Shown piece after piece: positions 1-10,100 of a stretch of DNA of 64,000 nt (its first letter is position 1; each line of letters starts with the position of its first letter). The notes under the pieces are model-generated. The model had not been told where the DNA came from. It saw only the letters and a list, made by a program, of their open reading frames with translations, and searched no databases. Both the position numbers and the translations under genes were made by a program. The stretch is from contig NPFB01000020.1 of the NCBI GenBank assembly GCA_014084085.1, forward strand, positions 195,080-259,079, in the 5' to 3' direction. This DNA comes from Hondaea fermentalgiana. Lineage: Eukaryota > Sar > Bigyra > Thraustochytrida > Thraustochytriidae.

Positions 1-277
1 CGCAACGTGGAAGAAAAGCGTCGCATACGTCGTGGCGCACGCGCCGCTTCCCTTCTGGCCGAGGGCAAGGGCAGGCGAAGCCCTGGTCGCAATAAATGGG
101 ACGGGGGAGGGGGAGTGGCCAACCAGCCAGTCAGCCAGCCACCGTGGATTGAACCGTGCCAGCCTCACTGTCGGTGCTGTCCTGACTGGCGCTCGATCGC
201 ATTCGATCGTTTCTCCATTCATTCGCTCGAGCTCGGCCGGTCGCTGCCGCTCGCTGTCGCTCGTGCGGGCGCTTGAT

Positions 278-345
278 CATCCATTCATTCGCCTTCCTGT
301 ATCCATGCAACCATGCATCCATCCATGCATCCATCCATTCATTCG
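278..345. repeat. Imperfect CATC/CATT tetranucleotide tract
   Basis: Runs of CATCCATT and CATGCATC alternate across about 68 bases. This is a degenerate microsatellite with no coding signal. Confidence 0.7.
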
Positions 346-1500
346 CAGCTTCGGATTGAAGACGAAGGCCAATGACCCGGCGACGCAATCAGCCAGACTT
401 CTGGTCCTGAACTGAGCGGACCGTTTCTTTCTCCCGGCAGCTCAGGCGTTGGTTATGGCACGCGCAACGCGCGCAATCTTTTCTGCAACCATGGGCCGGA
501 ACCAAGATACGGCTGGGCAGAGCTGCAGAGGGCAAGCAAGCTCCGAAGCCGCTCAGAAAAGCGAAGAATCACCTACCCCGGCCGGCAGATAGCTGCTTCG
601 CCCCGCTGCCTTGCCTATTCTCCGCTGCCTCCGCTGCTGCTTGCTGTTTGCTCGCTCGCGCATCGAGTGAGAGAGAGGAGAGAGGAGACGGAGACCGACG
701 CTCTCCGTCCCCATCAGAGTGCAAGACGCGCGGAGACCCCTGCCGTCAGTCCCCTCCTCACGGCCCCGTGTTTGGCGCCATTTTTCGTTCTTTCCCCCTT
801 CCTCCACAGCCTTTCCGCCGCAGCGTGGGGCGGATGGAAGGCGCGGCCGTCGACTCGTTCGTGTGAAGACGGGGGTGTACCGAGGGCGCTCCTGCGTGGC
901 AGCGATGAAAAGGAATAGGGGCCCGTCCGCGCCGGAGCGGTGTTCCCAGTAGCCTTTGCGTCGCTGGGAAAAGCAGAAGCTGCAGCAGCAGCTGGCTGCT
1001 GCACGTGGATGAGATGCGGCAGTCGCGGATGGATGAGTTGACGGCTCCACCGCCGCAGCCGCGAGCGCGATCCTGGACCCGGCGACGGAGAGGGCGGGCG
1101 GCCCGGAGCCTCCCGGAGACGAGGGCGTCGCCGCCTGCCGCTGCAGATCCCGCGTGCTCGGCGCTGAGACATTCACAGTCGATGCGGCCTGCCCGCTCCC
1201 GCAGAGCATCCTCCCCAGCCCTACCGCAGCGGCCCTTCAGCCTGATCCCGTCTGGTCCCTCCCGTCCCCGATGGTGTGGAGGGAGGGAGAAAAAGAAATC
1301 GCGGCGGATCTAGGATGCGGGCGCCCCGCCGAGCCGCCGCGGCTGGATGCCGGGGGATTGACCAGCAGCTGGCTACTTAGCAATCGTCGGTCACTGTCGT
1401 CGCCAGCGGCTGTCGTCGGCCGCGGCCAGTGCAGCACGGCAGGCGCCAGCCTCTGCGCCGCGCCGGGGACTTTGGGGCCAAGCCAGCACAAGCAACAAGA

Positions 1501-1519
1501 AAGCAAGCAGTCAAGCAGT

Positions 1520-1557
<38 letters not shown>
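1501..1557. repeat. (AAGC)n microsatellite
   Basis: About fourteen AAGC units, two of them interrupted by an AGTC, run through this interval. In one frame they translate as a Gln-Ala-Ser-Lys repeat, which explains the spurious ORFs over it. Confidence 0.85.
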
Positions 1558-1820
1558 CCGCAGGCAAATAAAAGAAAGCGATCGCGCGGGAGAGAGAGGG
1601 CGAGCGCGGCCGAGCAGAGGGGCTGGCTGCTGGCCACGCGGACTGTGGGCGGCGCCGGGTTCACTTTTCGCCGGTGGCATACGGAAGGAAGGGAGTGAGT
1701 GAGGAAGAAAGGAAGCAAGGGAGGGAGGAAGGAGGGTGTAGGGAGTGCTAGCCTAGCTGCCAGCTGCTGGCATTGCCTGGAGCGCGTGCATCCGAAGGCG
1801 GCGCAAGCAGCTGCAGCGAG

Positions 1821-1880
1821 ACGCACGGATGCGCGCACGGACGCAGGCACGGACGGATGGACGGGCGGATGGACGGCGCG
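1821..1880. repeat. Degenerate GGAC/CGGA tract
   Basis: An imperfect series of ACGG, GACG and GGAT words forms a 60-base low-complexity block. No coding evidence. Confidence 0.55.
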
Positions 1881-1996
1881 ATGCGGCTTGACGGAGAGAA
1901 GTTTTGTGGAAGGCCCGATGATGGATGCGAAGAGCGTGGCGGGTCTGGGATCTCGAGGCCACGAGCCCGAGATCCCAGCAGCTGCCTGCTTGGCTG

Positions 1997-2044
1997 CTGG
2001 CCCGCTTGCCTGCCTGCCTGCACGCACGCATGCATGTATGTACC
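1997..2044. repeat. Mixed CCTG/CACG/CATG tetranucleotide tract
   Basis: A GCCTGCCTGCCTG run passes into CACGCACGCATGCATG and then TGTATGTA. It is a compound microsatellite. Confidence 0.6.
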
Positions 2045-2299
2045 AGGGACGCAGAGTGCTGGCGAGGGATGCAACTGCGCTGCATGCCTGCAGCGCCGGG
2101 TCGAGATCCGTCCGCACCGGCACTTCGCGGCCCGCTCCTCACGAGCGCAGCGGTTGTGCCGGTGCTGTCGCGGCTGCTTGTTGCACGGGCCGAGTTTTAA
2201 TTTTGGCACATTGGCGCTGGCCGCGCGCAAGTGCCAAGAGTTGCAGCAACTTCGGAAGGAAGCAAGCCCCTCTGCTCCCTCCACTCACATCTGATTCTT

Positions 2300-2488
2300 A
2301 GAGTCCCAAGAGAGGGCTGCAGGGACACCCATGGGGAGAGCCCTCTAGCATTTTCTCGCAAACGCCCTCTCGTCAGGCATTCTTCAGGTACCAGAGTCCC
2401 AAGAGAGGGCGCGAGAGACATCCAGCGAGTGCACCCTCTGGTCCTCTCAAAAACGCCCTCGCGGCTCAGCCGCAGGCTCCTCAAACAG
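2300..2488. repeat. Two-copy tandem element, 93-bp period
   Basis: The 18-base word AGAGTCCCAAGAGAGGGC occurs at 2300-2317 and again at 2393-2410. The following about 70 bases also align (a GACAYCCA word, CCCTCT, then a CGCCCTC word), with substitutions and small indels. Each copy contains AGAGGGC facing GCCCTCT, so the transcript could fold into hairpins. The element lies about 170-360 bases upstream of the transporter ATG, within or next to its probable 5' UTR. Confidence 0.7.
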
Positions 2489-2498
2489 ACTACAGCAT

Positions 2499-2540
2499 AT
2501 GAACCTTGAACCGTCTGCCAAGCCTCAACTGCTCGCGTAG
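2499..2540 (+). promoter_or_regulatory. Short upstream ORF (13 codons) before the SLC13 gene
   Basis: An ATG at 2499 opens a 13-codon frame that stops with TAG at 2538-2540, about 120 bases before the transporter ATG. If the transcript starts upstream of 2499, ribosomes would meet this uORF first. The transcript start is not known, so the role is inference. Confidence 0.35.
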
Positions 2541-2658
2541 CGCCGTGCCGCGCACATCTGCAAAGCAAAACCCGAACTGCAAAGCAGCAGCAAACCCTCA
2601 AGAGCAAAACAAGGCGGGTCTCATTAACCAAGAACAAGCGCAGCAGCAGCAGTCAACC

Positions 2659-4434
2659 ATGTTGCCGCAAAATCAAACCATGTCCCGCGAGATGGAGCAA
2701 GGCGCTGTCGAGCCCGAGTCGGCGAGCTCGATGCAGACCTCGTTCCAGCAGCTCGATAAGGACACGGAGGCAGGCCAGGCCGAAGAAACACCCTCGAAGC
2801 CCGCCACGAGCTACGGGCGTCCCAAGAAGGAGGTTGTGGCCAAGCGCCAGGATGCCGACTGCTGGGAAACCTACACGCATGGCTACTGGAAACAGTTCAC
2901 GACCATGCAAAAGATTGGCTTCGTGCTCGGCCCTCTCCTGTCCATCATCTTTTGCTTTGTGGAGATCTCCGACGAACACCCCAAGGCCAACGATGCTCTC
3001 GCAGGCACCATCTTCATCGTCGTCATGTGGATCTGTGAAACTTGCCCCATCACCGTTACCACGCTCATGCCCCTTGTGCTCTACCCTCTCGGAAGCGTCG
3101 AGCGCGCCGGCACGCTCGCCCATCAGTACCTGAACCATACCTCGTTCCTCACGCTCGGCGCCTTCTTTGTCGTCATGGCCATCGAGGACGCCATGGCCCA
3201 CAAACGTTTCGCGCTTTGGGCCCTTCGGTACTGCGGCACGAATCCCAAGATTGTGCTGCTCGGCTTCATGGTCATCACGGCCATCGTTTCTATGTTTGCC
3301 AGCAACACGTCTTCGACTTTGCTCATGCTCCCCGTCATTCAAGGTTTTCTTGAGGGCCGCATCGACTCGCCCGATGGCCGCCGCTTCGAAAAGGCTGCGC
3401 TTCTCGGCGTTGCCCTCGCTGCCACCTGCGGTGGCTGCGGTACGCTCATCGGCACTGGCGCCAACCTTGCCTTTTCCCTTCTCGTCACCGGCACCTTTCC
3501 CCAAGTTACCGTGAACTTTCAGACCTGGATGGGATTTGCTATGCCCATTGCCATTATCATGGTTGCCACCGCATGGGCTTCGCTCACCTTCATCTACCTT
3601 CGTGGCATCAACCTCAACCTCAACACCGCCAATCTGCAGCGCGAGCGCGAGGAGCTTGGCCCCGTTTCGCGCGACGAAAAGGTACTCGGCCTCGTCCTCT
3701 TTCTCATGGTGGCCGTTTGGCTCGTCACTCCCTATGCGATTGAGCCGTACCTTGGCTACTGCAGTGATGAGCAGTACACGAACAAGTACGACTGCGACGC
3801 CGCGGACCCTGCCAATGACTGGGACGAGTACGTGGATGACAGTGTCGTTGCCATCATCGGCGCCATTGCTCTCTTTTGGATCCCCAGCTCCCAGCGCCCT
3901 GGCGAAATGCTTCTCGACGAGTCCTGCTTCAAGCGTCTGCCCTGGGGTGTCATTCTGCTTCTTGGCGCTGGTTTTGCTATGGCCACTGCCATTGCTTCGA
4001 GCGGTCTCTCGGCGGAGGTCAGCTACGTCATTGCTTCTGCGACCGAGTTTTCTGATGTTGCTCTCGTGGCCATTGTTGTCGTTCTCGTGGCAGTTATCAC
4101 TGAGCTCATCTCCAACGTCGCTTCTGTCACCATCTTTAGCCCCATCCTCTTTCAGTTGGCCATCGAGAAGCGAATCAACCCGCTCCTGCTCGCTCTTCCC
4201 GCCACGATCGCCGCCTCGCTGGCCTTCCTGCTCCCGACGTCGACTCCGCCCATGGCCATTGCCTTCGCCACGGGCCGTGTCACCTTTTACGACATGATCA
4301 AGGGCGGTATGGCCCTCAAGATTGTTGGTATGATTCTTGCCATTGCCTTTCCCTTCATCACCGGAACTGTCTTTGGCGACCTTACCGAATTTCCAGAGTG
4401 GGCCGCAAACTCGGCTCTCTCAGGATCACGTTAA
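2659..4434 (+). CDS. SLC13/DASS-family sodium-coupled dicarboxylate/sulfate transporter
   Basis: Divalent-anion:Na+ symporter family membrane protein of 591 residues, probably moving a di- or tricarboxylate or sulfate across the plasma or an internal membrane; the substrate cannot be read from sequence. Family marks include SNTSST followed by LLMLP near residue 215 (first SNT sodium-site motif), GTLIGTGANLAFS just after, a C-terminal ELISNVASVTIF (second SNT-type motif, as SNV) and LPTSTPPMAIAFATG near the end. About a dozen hydrophobic segments follow a 70-residue polar, Gln/Glu-rich N-terminal tail. The open frame extends upstream to a TTG, but the first in-frame ATG is at 2659 with ACC before it, so I start there. 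No SPX domain or other fusion is seen. Stop TAA. Confidence 0.9.
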   Translation: MLPQNQTMSREMEQGAVEPESASSMQTSFQQLDKDTEAGQAEETPSKPATSYGRPKKEVVAKRQDADCWETYTHGYWKQFTTMQKIGFVLGPLLSIIFCFVEISDEHPKANDALAGTIFIVVMWICETCPITVTTLMPLVLYPLGSVERAGTLAHQYLNHTSFLTLGAFFVVMAIEDAMAHKRFALWALRYCGTNPKIVLLGFMVITAIVSMFASNTSSTLLMLPVIQGFLEGRIDSPDGRRFEKAALLGVALAATCGGCGTLIGTGANLAFSLLVTGTFPQVTVNFQTWMGFAMPIAIIMVATAWASLTFIYLRGINLNLNTANLQREREELGPVSRDEKVLGLVLFLMVAVWLVTPYAIEPYLGYCSDEQYTNKYDCDAADPANDWDEYVDDSVVAIIGAIALFWIPSSQRPGEMLLDESCFKRLPWGVILLLGAGFAMATAIASSGLSAEVSYVIASATEFSDVALVAIVVVLVAVITELISNVASVTIFSPILFQLAIEKRINPLLLALPATIAASLAFLLPTSTPPMAIAFATGRVTFYDMIKGGMALKIVGMILAIAFPFITGTVFGDLTEFPEWAANSALSGSR

Positions 4435-4686
4435 AAGTCAAGCTCAGGCTCCTCATGTTCTCAAAAACTATTTTATGACTTCTTTTCTTCATCCATTTCG
4501 CGACCGATCCGGCTTGCAACCCAGCAACTTGAAGCTGCTGCTGGCTCCCAAGTCCGTCAGCAACTATTTGCTGGAACTTTGGGAACTTTAAACGGATCTT
4601 GTGATTTGCCCGACTAGGCCTTTTTTTTCGTTTTACAAGAAAGAAAGAAAATAGGGAAGGGCGACCCTCAAGCCAGTAGATATAGA

Positions 4687-6819
4687 ATGGCGACGGTCAT
4701 CCTGGCAAGTCCCGCGGCAGAGCGAAGCGTTCGCGAAGATGACGCTGCGAAAAGTCCTGTGCTGCGAGCTATGCTCCAAAGTGGTATGCGTGAGAGCCAC
4801 GAACGGAAAATCTCTCTGCCATGGCTCAAAAACGCGAGGTCGCTTCGCGCTGTGGCGCGCTGGCTTGCACAAGACCGCCCCGATATCGATCAAGACACCC
4901 CGTGTGATGTCCTTATGGATCTCGTTCACGCATCAGATTTCCTCCTCCTCGATGAGCTTATGACCCGAGCTGCACGTCTGCTTGCCGCGCAAGCGCACAT
5001 ATTAGCCGGGTCGAACCGCCTTGCCACACTTGGGCGTCGCGCAACGCTCTGCGTCCTGCTTCACGCCCCACCGTCGCAACTCTTACTTTTCGAAGAGTTC
5101 CTCGACCATAGCCCCTTTTGGACATCGCGCGAGAGACGTCAGGTCTTGCGCCACGCGTGGCAGCATTCTAATGTCAGTCGCGAGAGCTTACTTGTCCACA
5201 AATTGCAGCGCGACCTGCAAGCAAATTCTCATGGAACCCCTTTTGTGCGCACTCAGCTTGCGCATCTCAAGGAACTTTGTCTGCGTCGCACCAGACTCTC
5301 GGGCGACCGCGTTTCACAAATCTTGTCTCAGGCTAGCAAATGCAAAGCACTCGATCTTTCGAGCAACGAGTGGAATGCTGCCGATCTCATGCGTGTGCTG
5401 CCGTTCATTTTTCGTCTCGCAGACCCGATAGGGAGAAATGCGTCTTCCGCAAAAAAGCATCTTAGACATGCGCGGCGACCCACTCCACCGCTTTCCCGGA
5501 CTTCCACCACATCTATGATCACAGACAGGGCTGGTGCCATCGTTTGCCAACAGCACTCGCCTCGGGCTCGTCGCTCTCCACTTCGATCCACCATTCCGTC
5601 TTCGCCAATCACTCTTCGCTTGGCGAATGTTGGTGTTGGTCATCGCGGCATTCAGGCTCTTTGCGAATTTGCAGCCTGTGTCCGTGGCGCAGAACCGGCA
5701 CTCGCATCGCAGACACAATATTGTGAGCGACTGGATCTCAGCGACAACCCTGGCATGGGAGACATTGCTGTATGCAAGCTCGCAGAAAGTATGAGCGAAG
5801 CATCTGTTCGCATTGCGGACCTCTGCTTGGATCGTAACGCCCGTCTCGACGATAGGGCTCTTTGTGCGCTTGCCAAGGCCATACGGAGCACAAACTGTGC
5901 TGGGCTCGAGCTCGAGAAGCTTTCTCTGCAGCATCTTCAAGGCTGTGATATGAATGCCTTCCTCATTCGATTATATGGTCCGTGCGCGCCATCTGAGCAG
6001 ACGCCGAACTTGATTGTCCTCGACGTCGCGTACGCGGATTCCTGTCTGAATACAGCAGCAATGGAGAGTCTCTTTGCCAAACCCAGCATTCGATTGCAAA
6101 AGCTCGTCATGAGTGGAAATCGTCTCGATGCACAAGCAGGAGCTAGTCTTTGCCAAGCACTCGCAAGTGACAAGGCGCCCGCCTTGCGATCTCTCGAGCT
6201 CGCGAGCATGCATTTATCCCGTAGCACGATCGACCAGCTGTGTGCAACGTCCTTTGCGATCGAGCACCTCGACGTTGCTCGAAACGCAATGTCTTGCGCC
6301 GCAACAGCACGTTTCTCACAATTTTTGTCGATTTGCCCAACGTTGCGCTCGTTGAATGTCTCGGGAAATGCCCTTAATGTCTATGTTGCAGCAGCTCTTG
6401 CCGCGGCTCTAGGTCGGGGCCATGCCAGTAAACTCGAGGTTCTTTCGATGGACGCAACCCTGGACCACCATGTGCACCAGGAGCGGATGGGTCCACACGG
6501 CTGCGTTGCGTTGTGTCGCGGGGTTCGAGCTGCAAAAGCAACCTTGCGGCTTACCACCCTTAGTCTCGCCTCCCAAGGTATTCTGTGCCGCGGGGCAATT
6601 TTATTAGCATCAGTCATCCCCTCACTGCCGCACTTACAGATCCTCAATTTGCGTGAGAATGCGATTGCGGACGAGGGTGCTGAGGCACTCAAGACGCAGG
6701 CGGCCGCTCCTCCCCGCCATGACCTTCACCATCATCACGTGTTGCAAGTTTGCCTTGTCGGCAACCTTCTCACTCCATGCGCCCAAGCAAGACTCGCCAG
6801 CCCCAGCTTCCTCACATAG
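4687..6819 (+). CDS. SKP1/BTB-like N-terminus fused to ribonuclease-inhibitor-type LRRs
   Basis: A 710-residue protein not recognisable as a named gene. Residues about 1-105 read like a SKP1/BTB POZ fold: a short beta-rich start, a SPVLRAML helix, a Leu-Pro hydrophobic strand and an LVHASDFLLLDEL helix typical of the POZ core. From about residue 185 to the end there are roughly thirteen RI-type leucine-rich repeats, for example LDLSDNPGMGDIAVCKLAE, LVMSGNRLDAQAGASLCQAL and LNLRENAIADEGAEALK. Residues about 240-310 interrupt the series with an Arg/Ser/Pro-rich linker that is in frame and stop-free; it could be a disordered loop or a retained 3n intron. By analogy with POZ-LRR and F-box-LRR proteins it may be a cullin-ligase substrate receptor. 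Start ATG at 4687 has A at -3 and G at +4. Confidence 0.75.
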   Translation: MATVILASPAAERSVREDDAAKSPVLRAMLQSGMRESHERKISLPWLKNARSLRAVARWLAQDRPDIDQDTPCDVLMDLVHASDFLLLDELMTRAARLLAAQAHILAGSNRLATLGRRATLCVLLHAPPSQLLLFEEFLDHSPFWTSRERRQVLRHAWQHSNVSRESLLVHKLQRDLQANSHGTPFVRTQLAHLKELCLRRTRLSGDRVSQILSQASKCKALDLSSNEWNAADLMRVLPFIFRLADPIGRNASSAKKHLRHARRPTPPLSRTSTTSMITDRAGAIVCQQHSPRARRSPLRSTIPSSPITLRLANVGVGHRGIQALCEFAACVRGAEPALASQTQYCERLDLSDNPGMGDIAVCKLAESMSEASVRIADLCLDRNARLDDRALCALAKAIRSTNCAGLELEKLSLQHLQGCDMNAFLIRLYGPCAPSEQTPNLIVLDVAYADSCLNTAAMESLFAKPSIRLQKLVMSGNRLDAQAGASLCQALASDKAPALRSLELASMHLSRSTIDQLCATSFAIEHLDVARNAMSCAATARFSQFLSICPTLRSLNVSGNALNVYVAAALAAALGRGHASKLEVLSMDATLDHHVHQERMGPHGCVALCRGVRAAKATLRLTTLSLASQGILCRGAILLASVIPSLPHLQILNLRENAIADEGAEALKTQAAAPPRHDLHHHHVLQVCLVGNLLTPCAQARLASPSFLT

Positions 6820-6886
6820 TAAACAGTAAAAAGCAAGTTGCGATGTCCAACACACTTTCAAGAAGAAAAGAGAAGAAGAAGGGGAG

Positions 6887-6897
6887 AAAAAAAAAAA
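6887..6897 (-). terminator. RNA polymerase III T-run terminator of tRNA-Ile
   Basis: Eleven A on the plus strand read as T11 on the minus strand, starting four bases past the tRNA 3' end. This is a strong Pol III stop signal. Confidence 0.85.
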
Positions 6898-6901
6898 CAG
6901 T

Positions 6902-6975
6902 AGTCCCAGGGGGGGTCGAACCCCCGACCTTGGAGTTATTAGCTCCACGCTCTAACCAAGCTGAGCTATAGGACC
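6902..6975 (-). tRNA. tRNA-Ile, anticodon AAU
   Basis: The minus strand folds as a 74-nt cloverleaf ending in discriminator A. The acceptor stem starts GGTCCTA, the D arm is GCTC...GAGC, the anticodon stem TGGAG/CTCCA encloses loop CTAATAA (anticodon AAU, presumably inosine-34), and the T arm is GGGGG-TTCGACC-CCCCC. Internal Pol III boxes are present (A box TAGCTCAGCTTGG; B box GGTTCGACCCC). No intron; CCA not encoded. The acceptor stem has a G1:U72 and a U6:G67 wobble, so it is weaker than usual. It lies between two plus-strand protein genes. Confidence 0.93.
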
Positions 6976-7119
6976 GATTGTTGTGAGGGAAGGATTCGCA
7001 GCGCATATATCGCTAAGATACGACTGCCCGTTAGGTCCGCAAGAGGCGAAAAGCAATCGTCCAAGGCGTCAGAGAGAGAGTGGGGACCTTGCGCGCCAGC
7101 AGCGCGGCGCGGCACGGGC

Positions 7120-10100
7120 ATGGTCGAAGCGCGGGCCGCGGAGACCCAGGCCCGCGTCGGAGAAGCCTCGATTGGCCTGCCTCACGACGACGCAGCTGGC
7201 AGTGCTGCTGCTGCACCAAGAGCTGGGAAACTCGTTGATCTTCGGAATGCAAAGCGCGTTGCGCGATGGACAACTCGACAACGGCGAGCTTGGGCGCGTA
7301 GACGCGAGGAGCCCGCGGAGTTTTTGTATTTCTTCACAGTCACGGGGCGCGCGAAAACGGGAGATCTTGATCATGAAGAAGCCGTGCAGCTGCGTAATGC
7401 GCTGCAGCCATTTGTGGCCAACGACTGGGCCTTGGACCAGGGGGTCTGGGGACTCATCTCCGTCACATTGCCAGGCGCGTTACGTACCGGACGTCAATGC
7501 AGAGACTGTTACCTTCGCCGACGCGCATTCTTTAAAGCTGTCACGTCAAATGCGCCGGGGCCCTCTTCTCGCCAATCGTGGATCGACGATAACTTGTGGC
7601 GGGCAAAGGCTGCTCTAGACACGGCACAAGCTCGTGCCAATGATCGCAAACTAGCACGAAACCTCGCGCTTTTGAAAAAGAAGCGAGATCAGTCACGAAA
7701 TCCTGCTCACACTACTCTGGCTTTACCTGAATGTGTCGTTATCCCTCAGGACCAGGCACCACGTCTTTCACTTTACCGGGCAAACAAAGAGAATAGCAGC
7801 GATGGCAGCAATGACGAAGAAAACGACGACGAAGAAGACGACGAAGAAGACGACGAAGAAGACGACGACGATGACAACGATGATGAAGAAGGAGAAGAAG
7901 AAGAAGAAGAGGAAGAGGAAGAAGGAGAAGGCCATCATTTCACAAACGGAAGTTCAACCGCAAGTGGAAGTGGCAAAACAAAACCACGATCTCCGACGCG
8001 AACAGCTCGTCGCCTCGACTTGCAAGTCTCGGATTCCGAAGACGAAGCATATCTTGGCGCCTTTGAAGACGACCTTGAGGCCGGAAACTCCAAAGACTAC
8101 GATGACGACAAAAACGACGATGATTACGTCGAACCCGGAGGAGAGAAAGCCCCTGCAAAAGACAAAAGAGATATTTACAACAACAACAACGACAACGAAG
8201 ACGACGAAGAGGAAGAGGACGACAACCAAGGCGAGATAACACTTGCAGATCTTATTGCGCGACGAAAAAACGAAAGGAAAAGTAAGACGGCGGCCAAGAA
8301 GCGGCGTAAACGTAGACTTGTGCGACCTCGGCACGCATCTGATGCTGCTTCCGACAGCAGTGACAGCTCGGTTCACTTGCAACGCATGAACTTTTCCAAG
8401 GCTCGTACACGCATCATTGTCAGCAGTTCTGATGAAGAACAATATGAAGAGGATTTCGACCATCGCGGTGCGGGGTTCCCGCAAAGTCCGCCGTCGCCCC
8501 GAGCTCCCTCCTTTGCTAGTAACAGTGCAAGTGAGGCTGAAGAAGAAGAGGAAGAAGGAGAAGAAGGAGGAGTAAGGGACGAAGATATGGACCTTGACTG
8601 CGATTTCCTTCGAGGATGGGACGATGAGGAGCTTGCTGCACGTCCGCACTCCATGTCAGAAGAAATGTACCACAAACTCATGTCTCTTGGAAAGAAAAAA
8701 GCCCTCCGTCAAGTCTCCAAGATCCAGTCGCGCCTCGACCGCGAACTTGCCGACCTCGAGAAGCGTCTTCGAGGAAGTCTCGGCACGCAACAGCTCAAAG
8801 AACTCCACGGCCACTTGCGACGCCGTCTGCAAGGAGACCTTCTCGACGTCACACGCGTACTTTTGAAGCGACTGGAAAGTCTTCGCATCTCTGAACTTCA
8901 TCTCTTGCCCGTCGACGCGGCTTATCGTAACCAGGACGAGCGCGTCTCTGCGCTCGAGAAGCGGCTTCGGAGACTTTTGGAATCCACCTTTGAAGAGTCG
9001 AGCAGCGGAGAAGATGGAGACCACAGCCGCAGTAATGGCGAAAGCGATGACAATGACAATGATGACGATGGCGATGAAAGTGATGTTAGCGTCATCAACG
9101 TTGACATGGCTGAACCTTTCCTCCAAAATGTAGACGAGACGACGACGCAGACTGCCAACGCGAGATCCGCGCCATCCGATGCATTCGCCGAAATCTATGT
9201 TTCCGCTACGGACGACCCGCCAAAATCTTTCTCTGTTGAGACAGAAAACACGAACAGCGCAAATCGCAGTAGCGGAATGCAGCGATTTGCGACCTCGTCA
9301 GCTGTTCTAAGAGGACCCCACAAACGAGCGCGCAAAGCTTCAGAACGTGGTGCCTCGCGTCTTCCAAAGCGAAGGAAGAAACCAAGCCTTTCATCACCGC
9401 GCAACGACCAGCGTCTTCAACGGTGGTTTGCACCGAAACAAAACCGGGCATCGAGCAGAGTGGGAAAACAAAAACAAGGACGTGATCTTGTAAAGAGCTC
9501 GTCCAAGAAACAATATAGTGCCGTTGAGACGGTTCGACGACTGATGTACCCGTCTCCGCCCTCAAGTCCTTCGTCCCCTCTTCTTCCTCGCCGTCACCAT
9601 CATCAAGAACAAGAAGAACAACAAGATGAAGAACAACAGCAACGACAACATCAGGCTGTAGGACTCACCCGCAGACCCAACAACCCCTCGCAAGAGCTAT
9701 CATCTCGGTCGACAAATCTTTCCCGAAGACCGCTTCCTCTCTCAGCTGTAACACAACGAGCTGCAGCAGAGAGACCTGTAGAAGAGATCCAAACAGAGCA
9801 GAACGCAATTGCGTCCGTGCGGCGCATCTTTGAACCCGCGGCAGAAGGAGCACCTGATGGGCTGCTACCCACGCGCCGGCGCCCAATACCGCTGGAGACC
9901 TTTTTGGACGACAAATCGGTCTCAATACCGGCCTCTCCGTCGCCATCGGCAACAGACCTGCAGTCCCTCTCGCAGTCTCAACTTCAACCACATCGTCCCC
10001 GCTCGCGATTTCCCGTTCGAACCCTCGAAGAAGGCGCGCGACATCTTCTCGCTGCACGCCATGACGCCGACAAGGCGCCTGCTTGGCTTCGCATTGACGA

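Larger units (their letters stand above)
1..2658. other. Gene-less, microsatellite-rich region upstream of the SLC13 gene
   Basis: No open frame here has a recognisable domain, and the longest frames translate simple-sequence DNA (Gln/Ala/Ser/Lys or Arg/Pro runs) on both strands. The stretch holds several imperfect tetranucleotide tracts, a 93-bp duplicated element and, at its right end, a short upstream ORF. The last few hundred bases are probably promoter and 5' UTR of the transporter at 2659. A gene entering from the left cannot be excluded, but nothing supports one. Confidence 0.6.

Noticed and set aside
1377..2123. 248-codon minus-strand frame in the left spacer
   Set aside because: Much of it translates the AAGC and other microsatellites; no conserved motif.
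2653..3504. 283-codon minus-strand frame opposite the SLC13 gene
   Set aside because: Low-complexity Gly/Glu/Arg composition and no hydrophobic or motif structure; antisense shadow.
5400..5610. In-frame intron inside the LRR gene
   Set aside because: No donor and acceptor pair stands out, and the segment is stop-free and in frame; kept as a linker with the doubt recorded.
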